Assembly: GCA_032622095.1 (NCBI GenBank)
Contig: CP136064.1
Coordinates: 143,735,954 to 143,799,953, forward strand
Length of the DNA stretch: 64,000 bases
DNA from: Siphonodentalium dalli
Taxonomy: Eukaryota; Mollusca; Scaphopoda; Gadilida; Siphonodentaliidae
Direction of reading: 5' to 3'
How positions within the stretch are numbered: position 1 is the stretch's first letter; each line of letters opens with the position of its first letter. Position numbers and translations under genes: made by a program. Below, piece by piece: positions 54,621 through 64,000 of this stretch. Under the pieces are notes generated by a model. The model saw only the letters and a list, made by a program, of their open reading frames with translations, did not search any database and had not been told where the DNA came from.

Positions 54621-55066
54621 TAATAGGTATTCAAAGGGGTCCAATCTAATCACTCAAAGTAGCTATTTAATCAACTTTTAGTGGATAATATTGCCTCTAA
54701 AGATATTAATGACATGTGGACCACAAAATATGACAATGGAGAAAATAATTTCAATATTTATTCAAAATAAGCAAATATATATAGTTCAGAGCATTTGTGC
54801 TTTTAGCTTAAAATAAATTGCAACACAAGGCCTCTTACCAGGAATAAGTACATTAGCCTACACACAAAAAAAACAATGTAAATTTCGTGAAAATTTGACC
54901 AAGGGAATCTTATCAGACATCAGACACTGAAACTTATTTTATCTAAATAATTGATAATGTACCCAAAAGGGTTGCAATCTGGGTCGTCAAATTTAAAAAA
55001 AACAGCAATAAACTGAAATGGAGTGTCATTTCGTAGATTCTGTTGAAATCACTCTTAAAGAAGTAA
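54621..55066. other. No gene seen
   Basis: AT-rich sequence; nothing recognised. Confidence 0.35.
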
Positions 55067-55612
55067 AATGAGCAATAAAGAGCGTTCCTTATCACATTAG
55101 AAAATATGTAGAAAAATTTCGGGTAACAATACCTTTGACCCCCAGATGACTAAGGGGTGGGGGATTTCCAAAAATTATATAACCAATAAAGAGCGCTTCT
55201 TATCAGTTCAAAAGATATGTGTGGAAAATTGCACAAATGTAAAATAATGCATTGTTAATGTCATGGGATAGGTGATGTGGGCATCAAATTATTGACAACT
55301 ATATCACACTGTGGCAGTGTCATTTCATCGATGCTGTTGACGTCTTAAGGACGCAATAAAGAGCGTTCCTTATCACATTAGGAAATATGTAGGAAAATTG
55401 CGGGTATAAGCGCCTTTGCCCCTCAAATGAAGTGGGGGGGGGGGGGGTGGGCAAAAAAAATAATGTGACAAATAAAGAGCGTTTTTTATCAGTTCAGAAG
55501 AAGTGGGGAAAATTGCACAAAAGTAAAATAATGCATGGTTAATATCATGTGATTGATGCTGTGGGCATCAAATATTTAAAGATGCACTACTAATCAGCAA
55601 TAAAGAGAATTT
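55067..55612. repeat. Tandem repeat: AATAAAGAGCG dimers, period about 285 bp
   Basis: AATAAAGAGCG words at 55069, 55182, 55354, 55470 and a diverged one near 55602. Odd units continue TTCCTTATCACATTAG and GAAAATTGCGGGTA-like; even units continue TTATCAGTTCA and AAATAATGCAT-like. So an A-B dimer is repeated twice, plus a start of a third. A (G)14 run lies at about 55434. Confidence 0.82.
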
Positions 55613-56069
55613 ATTATCCACTTAATAGATGTAACTTTATCCGGAGTTATATTGCAGCTGCTGTTTATCCCAGATACTGGGTCTTTATTCTATTCCAAAA
55701 AATGTCGTATTGGGACATTTTGATCTATTTTAGAGATATTTATTTGTTCAAAGATATTTATATATAAACAGAAAAGTTCACTCTGTTGGCTTTGCAATAC
55801 TAATGGGAGTGCATGAACTAATGGTTGTGTCGTTTATATGGGGTTGTGGACTACACAAGACTCTATAAACAATTCCAAAGAACATACATGTACATGTTCA
55901 AAATATTGTTTTATAACTTTAACCGACAATAAAAAAGACATAAGCACCATTCGGACATGATATCAGTCTTCAACCCAGAGAACATTGCGGGCATGGATTA
56001 GTATCCCTTGTCACCACTGGGCGGAGCCACTCTCCCTGTTCATTCATTAAGAGCATCGAAACACCAGAG
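55613..56069. other. No gene seen
   Basis: Nothing recognised. Confidence 0.35.
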
Positions 56070-56451
56070 CCGTAATTTCGCTAAAATCCGGATTGAGAAT
56101 CCAAAGCCGATTACGGGGGGCGGAGCTAATTTCGGATTCTAGGTCAGATTTTGAAATCCACGTGGTCTCCGAAAATCTCTCCCAGCGTCAAACATGGCTC
56201 ATGTATTTGACAAAAGTATCATTTGTATCTTATATTTATAAAGTGCATGTTTGTTGTGAAATCATGCTTTTCGTCTATGTGTATATACACGGCACATAAT
56301 TTGCTGCCAATCCGACTTAATCGCATCTTTTTTTTCAAGTTAAAGTGTGTTTATTGATGTTGGCAAGCATATCTAAACATGACAGCTCTAGGCCTCCTGA
56401 ATCAAATTCCAAAGATGTTGTGAAGAACACACGAAACTTGTCAGTTGAACA

Positions 56452-57174
56452 GGGACGTGACGACAGGGGTTACTTGTGTGTCTCGACCCCCACCCCGATT
56501 TTTGGTACAATTTGCTAAGCTGTGCAGTCATTCATACGTGAGGAAAATCAGGATTATTTTGACTAACTGTTTCAAATAATGATACGTACAAGCCAACAAA
56601 CGAAACAAACAAACAAACCCGATTTTAAATAAATACATATACAAACTTATGACTAACTCGGGAGAGGGGGTGTCCAGTGATCTGTATATATGTTCAACTT
56701 GTTTTGGTAGTCATGTACGTTGCTTTGCCATTACTAATTATTTATTTTTTCAGTGTAATAACATTTGGGAGAGGGGGTACCCTTAAGTGAGTCAGTACTT
56801 GTCCCCCAATTCCTTTGTATGTATAAACAAATGTATGTGTTATATATCATGTGTTATCTAAATTTGACATATATTTGAAATAAATATATCTAAACTAAAC
56901 TTTGGTACATTCCAGCAGTCGGAAATTTCATGCATGACACAACATTAGTTGGACATTAATTTGACACCATATATAGGTTGGCATTGTTCTCATTGTTTGA
57001 TTTTTTTCAACCAGTAAAAGTTGGTAATTTTCCAATCTTAGTGTTTGTCAGATTGGATATTTCCAAGGGGAGCAAATTGAATTCTGCGAACCTGTGAGAT
57101 TGATGTTTGGTTCAAGGGGGGGGGGGGGGGGGTGCAGTTGGCCGTAAATTTGAGGAAACTTCTAGCCACGTCCC
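56452..57174. mobile_element. Possible hAT-like MITE inside the above
   Basis: CAGGGACGTGACGACAGGGG at the left and an inverted AGCCACGTCCCTA at the right, with C-rich and (G)16 tracts beside them. CAGGGACGT is a common hAT-type end. No 8-bp duplication seen. Confidence 0.4.
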
Positions 57175-57291
57175 TAGAACATGTGTCTGTTGTCTATACA
57201 GAGACTATTGTGCAAAACGACTGCATTTAACGAAACAAAACATGTTAAACATGAAATTGCTATAACATTAAGACTAGATGATAGTACATAC

Positions 57292-57442
57292 GTGTATCTG
57301 ATAATCCATCGATACCATATAATCCTACTATTTCTTGAATAAGAAGAAACATTATAATAACGAACACAGCAGAAGACATATCCATGCAGGTGCATATGAA
57401 CTCGGTCAATGGTGACGCATCCGCCGAATTCGAAATCGACAT
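57292..57442 (-). CDS. Candidate first exon with a hydrophobic segment
   Basis: ATG at 57442, 50 codons to a GTATGT donor at 57291. Residues about 20-42 (CTCMDMSSAVFVIIMFLLIQ) could span a membrane or act as a signal; the end is GLYGIDGLSD. No acceptor-linked partner was found. Unknown family; could be chance. Confidence 0.18.
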
Positions 57443-57937
57443 GCGTTCGGGCGGTATTTTAAGGATGGAATTATGAAATGGACATATGAAAGTGACAATC
57501 AACAATGAATTGCAATTTCTTCGCCATCAACCGAAGTGCTCCCCCAGCGTTACTATCAATAGCGTTATTATTTGGCTAATTTCAGTAATATTCTCCCAGT
57601 TTACATTCAATAAAACAAATTTGTCTCCGCATTTAAAATTCTTTGATATAGATCGTTTATATTCTGCAATAATTTGTACACAAGAGACGGATTCTTATGT
57701 TTTATTGTGTTTTTAAACTCTGAGGTGGCGAAATCTCGGTTTGTTTACATTACGAACATTTGAGTCCGTAATCGGAATCCGAATCCCTATCGGATTCCCA
57801 CGAAATTAGGATTACGGTCTGTTCGTTTACTGATTCTGGAAATTTGTGGTCTGTTCTTTTGCCGAACCAAGTCGTACGGGGACAAATCTGTAATCTGAAT
57901 CCAGAATCCAAATCGGATTTTAGCGAAATAACGCCTC

Positions 57938-60875
57938 AGGTGCGTGGCATCCGAAATAGTATTATAGTCTATTTCATAACATTTCAGTTGAGTCGAGTCA
58001 CAACAGCCCTCGCACCTCGAATAGCCATTAGCCAAAAGATAATTTTATAATTTTGTGTAGTCGACTTGAGGTTAAACGCACCACTCTAGTTGTTATATGC
58101 AGTGAAAAAAATATTATTTACCAAATTGCCTTAATGTTTACAAGGAAAACATACTTTTTTGCCAACAATTGCACAGAGGCTGACATAATTTCATTATGAT
58201 ATTTAAAATTTGGCAATGGATAAAAATAATACCCATATAGTTTAACGAGATACAAGGCTTATTTTCACTCGTATATATAATTCACCAAATGGGGACCTTG
58301 CTAAAGCTTGGTTCCCCATTTGGCATTTGCTGAATCATACTCGCGAAAACAAACCTTGTATTTCATAAAACTGTATGGATATTCTATATTTAACCATTCA
58401 ACCAACTCACCGATGCGCTGCCCGGGAGTGACAACAGTCGTACCTCTCTCCCCTTGTGTCGCTATTCTCTTGGGATGAATTACGCAGGGTACAGATTCGC
58501 CAACAAGTAAATGTATAAGGGCAATTGAACATCATCACCAATCACCATTATCAAAAGAAAACTGTTTCCACATAAATGGGGCCGACCTAACCAGCAAGCG
58601 ACTCAATTGTTGTCAGTGATCTGACATCTGATAGTAGAGCGAGATCTCTTGGAGATCCCAGAATTGTGGACAACAGCTGCAAACGAGGTAATTGGTCCAG
58701 GTAGAGGACACATTTAGTACCATATTGGTCAATGACATGGTACCACACGTCATTCCGAAAATTTAACAATGACTGGCAGTCTAAATATATGACTAGATGT
58801 GTTTTAATTCATGCTAGGGACAATGACATAGCCATGTCGTTTTCACTAGCCATGTATATTTCACTCAAACCAATTAACCAAGCTTGTGTGGGTATCGTGC
58901 TTTGCTTTTCCAGTATATACCAAAATCATCAAATAAAATCATAAATGTGACATCAGATTTCTCCCCTGATGTACCGTTATGAAACTACTGAAATGTGCCA
59001 AAATTGGGTATAAGACAAAACATTGAGTATGTGGCTCTTGGGTTTGGGAGAAAAATAATCCATGACCTGGGATGTGGGCATAAAAAAATCTCATCTTCGG
59101 GACCAGCTATTGGGTCCGGACAATCGGCCGAAATATCTTGCCTCTCGGGGTGAGATCTTTCCATCCCCACACCTCAGGTCAGGATGAATAATATTATTTT
59201 TATCTCAATCTAACTTCAGCTGAACATGCACTGCGCCCATAATGTTTTGCATTCAGAATATTTTATTTCTGGTATAGTTACAAAGAGCTTATAAAGTCAA
59301 TGAAAATGTCCCTGATTCTAATCAGATGTTCATGACATGCATGTGCTATCAACTGATACAGATGACAATCAGCCATGACATGAGGATACACCTGTTGCGT
59401 CTTGTCAATACAAAAGAACGATCAAGTTTTACATGTGTATATCACCTGGATACACATGTGTATAATCAGTTCTCATTAAAATTAGGCTCTCAGGCTGGAA
59501 TAAACTACACATAACAGTCCTAATGAATATACACATGTAACTATAAGTCACATAACCGCCACTATAAATAGTTTATGCATGCAATTCCTGTTGTATAACA
59601 TCAAAGCGCAGTTTTACGATTGACAGAATGTTATCTCCTGTTACTTGAATTTTGGCGAATAAGAAAAACGGGTGCTAACTGTTGAAATTCTTGGAAATAC
59701 TTAATTCTATTCTCCTTGATGGCTATTATTGATAATTTCTGGACTCTTCAAATGGACACACATTAGTGTTAAATTAGTTGTAATCACAAATTTGTGAACA
59801 CTGAAATAAGCATTGTGACCAGATATGACAGGAAACTTATTATTCTATTTTAGCTATGTGTCGAGAAACTCTGGAGCCGATGAAAATCGTCAATATACTG
59901 ATTGGCTTCATCACTTTACTGTTAAATGTTGTGATTGACTGACATTGATGTAAAGATTCTTGGGGATAATGGAAATACCTATATTTTCTTCATGAATCTT
60001 TAATGCTTATATAGCTTGTTCAAGAGTGTAATTTAGTTAGAACTGTTGTATTTATGTAATACACACGCTTCACACATCTCGATGATACTGAAATTAATAT
60101 ATGAAATAATAGAAAAAAAATCTTCAAGGTGACATGCAACAGTTTTAGAGTGATCTGGGCCCCCACATCTGATCCCAAAAAGTGGAAAAGTGTAGGTTGT
60201 GTTTGTGTAACTACCACACTTTTCAGTTAGATGAGAATCCAACCCATATTTTATGAGTTCAAGGAATACTATTTCACATGCGGAATATCCGTGTCGCACA
60301 ATAGGCCCATAGCCCCATAGGGGATAGCCCCAAAATTGTCTATTTGATCATATCAGATTTTGAAAACAATTTTGAGACAGTCCGTAAACTCTTCCTTTTC
60401 TGGTCAAATCATATCATTGGCTCTGTATTCAATTAGAATTATAAGATATACTTTGTAAAAGAATGAATTCATGTATCACTTGACTTTTCATTTTGCAGAA
60501 ATATGCTATGTGTTGGTAGAAATCAACAGCGAAGGCTTTATCCTCAATCGGTGATGTGACAAAATATGGGGAGATAGCTAGGTCATGAAGTTTTCGCTCA
60601 AAATGCGAAACATATCTCAAAACATTGAAATGTTACGCCAAACATCACTAGATAGGAGCATTTCTAAAATATCGCATCTGACCGAAGTGGCAACCAATTA
60701 AATTCATTATTTAGCCAAACCGGTTGCATATGTCACCTTTAACTGTAGATTAAAGATCCAAACATTTTCAACGTATTGTTCAGGTTTCTAAATCTGAGAT
60801 AAATTTAACACATTGTATGCATTCAATATGTGATTACATGTTATTTTGAAAACTTTCCTGTATTAATATAAGTTT
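57938..60875. other. No gene recognised; one hairpin
   Basis: CCAAATGGGGACC (58284-58296) and GGTTCCCCATTTGG (58310-58323) form an almost perfect stem around about 13 nt. Otherwise AT-rich with short frames on both strands and nothing recognisable. 59690-59720 resembles 47080-47115, and 60050-60080 resembles 14640-14690. Confidence 0.4.
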
Positions 60876-61016
60876 AGTTGTGGTGTATTGATGGTAACAT
60901 GGCGTGACATTGACAACTTCAGGTTTATGTTCAACCGATTCACAAAGCGACAAGGTTGAACACAAGCTAAAAGTGGTCAATGTCATGACATGTTACCATC
61001 AATCCACCACAATGGC
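60876..61016. repeat. Imperfect palindrome, about 140 bp
   Basis: TTGTGGTGTATTGATGGTAA at the left is mirrored by TTACCATCAATCCACCACAA at the right, and TGACATTGAC by GTCAATGTCA; the arms are about 60 bp with small indels. Probably a short MITE. A 151-codon frame starting at 60904 runs out of it. Confidence 0.75.
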
Positions 61017-61168
61017 GTACATGTATTTGTTCTGCCAACAGTCCTGGTCATTCACATTAATTTGGCACTTATTCCGCATAATGATCAGCAGAAAATGTCA
61101 AAATCTCCTAAACCTCTCTCCAACATATGACATGAAACGGCCATCGAGAGACGATGAAGCGGTCTTGG

Positions 61169-61735
61169 TTTCCGTTATGCTAATGGCTCCAGACGTAAAC
61201 CTGGGATATGTTGCACGACTGTCTGCCCAATCAAAGATGCGGTTTCTTACTGGAAGCAGAACATTGTATGATTTTCATCCTGGTCAGCACATTAGAAAAT
61301 TTCCTTCAGTATATACACAGGTACATACTAGTAGATGCAACCTGTGGGTACGATGCTGAACATTTTATTCTTAGTACGAACATCAAACTCAAGCTCAGGA
61401 TCATATTAGGCGTTTGCGCTGAATTTCTTCTCTGTAGTTCCAAACATGTTTCCGTTATTTTGATGGCTCCAGGCGTAAACATGGGATATGCTGCGCGACT
61501 CTCCGATCAATAAAAGATGCGGTTTCTTACTGGAAGTGGAACATTGTATGAATTTCATCCTGGTCACCACGTTAGAGAATTTTCTGCTGTACATACACAG
61601 GTACATGTACATAGATGCAACATGTGGGTATGATGCTGAACTTTTAATTCTTAGTACGAACATCGAACTACACTACCTGAAGCTCAGATCGGGATCACAT
61701 TATGAATTATTCTCTGTAGTTCCAATGTAGTTCCA
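61169..61735 (+). repeat. Two-copy direct duplication, ~279 bp, frame partly conserved
   Basis: TTTCCGTTATGCTAATGGCT at 61169 recurs as TTTCCGTTATTTTGATGGCT at 61448. Both copies read LMAPxVNxGYxARLSxQ, KMRFLTGSxTLY, FHPGxHxRxF and HTQVH in the same frame. Copy 2 has a stop after ARLSDQ. The protein family is unknown. The duplicate could be an old exon duplication or a transposon part. Confidence 0.7.
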
Positions 61736-61803
61736 AACATGTTCCTGCACTGTACCTGCAAATAACGGGCCAAAAGAGATGATATAGATTAATAAAAGTG
61801 TTA

Positions 61804-62727
61804 AGGCCAGCGAAAAAATTAGGGTAGGTAGGTCGGTAAGGAATTTTTATTTTATTTCGATATTTTTTATCCAACTGCAGAAATACCTCGACTGATGTTG
61901 CCCAGTTGAGGGTCATCAAGATATGGATATATGACGATCCACATCATGCTGACTCCCAAATGGGGTGCACTCAGCCTGGTGTAGGCATAACCTCGTACGT
62001 GGCTGTCTTCCTGCTGACCCCATCATAATATGTATATTGTCAACTCCGGTTACATAAAATGCTAACCCATGCTGTGGGGAAAGTATTACTTGATTAACAG
62101 TGGAAATATACATTAAGATTAAACTTACTTCATGCTTAAGTAAGTTTTTTATTATTCACATACCACATTTTTTTTTATAAATTTTGCTATAAACTTGGTA
62201 CAAAATTCATGTCACTAACTTTTTATAAGAATTTTACCAATAATACCGCCATTATACAGTACTTGTATTGTGACAACTACATCCCTTTTTCTGGGGGTAG
62301 CCAGTACGCCCACCGAGCATGCCTGGTTTGTTAAAACAGTAGCTATAACCCTAACATATGTGGTGATAACCTATATACATGTATATATACAGATACACAC
62401 CCACCATGTCTGTTGATAGTGTTCCAGAAGTCCCAAAACAAGACATAAAGCAGGCAGGAGATCAACTCTCAGGAAATTAAAATTGCAAAATGTATGCCCA
62501 TTAATCCACAACCCAACACACACCTGGGGCTTTTGAGACAGCTGTCACTTCGTGGTCACTTTTCACAGGGATATGTTAGAAAACATGTGTTTTGCACACT
62601 AAAGATCATCAATATTTATGAGCATTAAATTTTGACTTTTTCTCAAAATATCAATAAAAAGTTTAGGGTCGGCAGGTTATTTTTAGATTCGGTCGATGTA
62701 CGGAAACATAGTATCTCTTTTTTGGCC
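61804..62727. mobile_element. TIR element, copy 2 (inverted relative to 29180-29960)
   Basis: Right end ATACTATGTTTCCG-type (as CGGAAACATAGTATCTC) before GGCC at 62724-62727; left end AAGGCCAGCGAAAAAATTAG, where about 33 bp of the terminus are missing. An additional ~130 bp (about 61912-62045, starting GGTCATCAAGATATGGATAT) is absent from copy 1. The non-coding body, with CATGCTCGGTGGGCGTACTG-type words in inverse, is otherwise alignable. Confidence 0.83.
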
Positions 62728-63075
62728 TAATGTAGCTCAGCTTGGACATGAGATATAATTCTCACAGAAGTTCATGGAATGATGGGAGGAAAGATGGAAA
62801 TTTCCAGTGATGGATTGAAGAGTATACCCTCTGTTAAGCGGATTCATGATATACCCCCCGGTATCACACACGGTTCTAGGCCTTATGCCGACCCGTTATA
62901 ATAAGTTTGGGTGTCCGGAGCCTGATTTCCCAAAATTAAGTATAACCGAACCGTAATATTCAGAATTTGTCATGCTTTTGTATATTAATTTTATTTGGGA
63001 AAACGCTGAAAGATCTAATTAAATGCGAAAAAAGCATATTGGATGTAACAATAAACAGTGCCATTGTAGCTATAT
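62728..63075. other. No gene seen
   Basis: Nothing recognised; frames here run into the repeat at 63076. Confidence 0.35.
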
Positions 63076-64000
63076 ATAACACTAGCAGGTGGACCCGAAT
63101 TCGTCCGGGCTGTTTCCCCTCTGCTTTTTGGCGAATTGCGCGATTTGACCTTGAATTGTCCATTTTGAAGGTCAAGGTCAGGTGGGGTCACAATTTGACC
63201 CGTCCAAAACACTGGCCGGACAAAAGTACCCCACAAAAGTACCCGTCGAAATCCATCCGGTTTTACCCGATTTGACATTGAATTGATCATTTTGAAGCTC
63301 AAGGTCAGGGTCACAATTTGACCCGTCCAAAACACAGTGGACAAAAGTAACCCTATGTATACAATTTCGTCGAAATCCCATCAATATTCGCGATTTGACC
63401 TTGAATTGACCCGATTTCAAGGTCATGTCGCACGGGCAAACGAATAGGCTTACGACACTCCCCATACTAAAGTATCCCCAGACACTAATTTTCATCGAAA
63501 TCCCGTGATACTCGGGCGATTAACCTTGAAATGACCCGATTTCAAGGTCAAGGTCATTTCGCACGGGCAAATTACTAGGCACATGCCACTCCCCGGCCGA
63601 AAGTAGCCCCACATACCAAGTTTCATCGAAATCGGTTCGGTCGTTTTCGAGTCCATCGCGAACACACAGACAGACAGACAGATTTCCCAAAATATATAAT
63701 AGACTAGCAGATGAGCCCGACGTTGTCCGGGCTATTCATCCGGGCTATTCAAAAACCAAATTTCAAGTCGATAGCTCTACCCGTTTCCGAGATCTGGTCT
63801 GCGCATGCGTGAAGTTGGCATCGCACGGGCTCGGCGACCCGATAAAATTTGTGTCCGGGGCAAGATACATTCACATACCAACTTTCAAGTCGATAGCTCC
63901 ACCCGTTTCCGAGATCTCGTCTGTGCATGCGCGAAGCTAGCGTCGCACGGGCTCGGCGACCTGATAAAATTCGTATCCGGGGCAAGATACATTCACATAG
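63076..64000. repeat. CTAGCAG-headed repeats with degenerate tandem units
   Basis: ACTAGCAGGTGGACCCGAAT (63080) and ACTAGCAGATGAGCCCGACG (63703) start two related blocks, each followed by TCGTCCGGGCT or TTGTCCGGGCT. Inside, CGATTTGACCTTGAATTG and TTCAAGGTCAAGGTCA words recur every ~100-130 bp with GTCGAAATCCCATC-like and CACGGGCAAA-like words. ACAGACAGACAGACAG closes block 1 at 63667. Block 2 repeats TCAAGTCGATAGCTC (63762, 63886), spacing 124 bp, and leaves the window. The reading frames on both strands follow the repeat. Confidence 0.75.

Larger units (their letters stand above)
56070..57937. mobile_element. Possible TIR element with nested insertion
   Basis: CGTAATTTCGCTAAAATCCG at 56070 and its inverted form CGGATTTTAGCGAAATAACG at about 57912 could be a TIR pair about 1.86 kb apart. 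GGAATCCGAATCC-like words cluster at the right end. Only about 20 bp match well and no target duplication is visible, so this is tentative. A separate repeat lies inside at about 56452-57174. Confidence 0.35.

Noticed and set aside
63015-63495. Frames of about 100 codons on both strands
   Set aside because: They follow degenerate tandem repeats with AAGGTCAAGGTCA words.

Overview
The window looks like intergenic or intronic DNA of an animal, probably a marine invertebrate. It is AT-rich, has no bacterial-style operons, no long host reading frame, and is almost entirely built from transposable elements and tandem repeats. The only long open frames belong to a Ty3/Gypsy LTR retrotransposon on the minus strand (33262-43591). 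I recognise no intact host protein-coding gene, and no rRNA, tRNA or CRISPR array. Two short exon-like segments are listed at low confidence.

Layout. 1-4290: old MITE fragments, a degenerate ~145-bp tandem repeat, and a clean 23-copy 25-bp satellite. 4292-11465: a 7.2-kb inverted repeat (IR1) of fold-back type, with ~3-kb arms around a ~1-kb array of ~50-bp units. 11466-16230: a 40-bp tandem array, piggyBac-like MITEs and a 1.5-kb TIR element. 16327-22210: a second inverted repeat (IR2), whose spacer holds a hAT element with a BED-finger remnant. 22230-32450: pogo-like and piggyBac-like MITEs, a 584-bp palindrome, a 1.86-kb TIR element and a decayed FLYWCH/MULE transposase gene.

33199-45109: a repeat with CTAAG palindromes, interrupted by the Gypsy element. 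The element has LTRs that differ at three positions by eye, a 4-5 bp target duplication, PBS, PPT, gag, protease-RT-RNase H, and integrase. Its gag-pol overlap has the layout of a -1 programmed frameshift site: UUUAAAC, a 7-nt spacer containing the gag stop, then an 8-bp stem. Two single-base frame breaks (CA/NC and RNase H/IN) make this copy look defective despite its young LTRs.

45110-64000: a non-LTR endonuclease fragment, a second hAT copy that lost the BED region, a third fold-back element (IR3, 49728-53226) with minisatellites in arms and centre, further palindromes, a duplicated ~279-bp segment, and an inverted second copy of a TIR element also found at 29180-29960.

The parts interact by nesting. 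MITEs present in both arms of IR1 or IR2 predate the duplication that made the arms; MITEs present in one arm only came later, and the partner arm supplies the empty site. Three such cases are readable here and confirm TA or TTAA target use.
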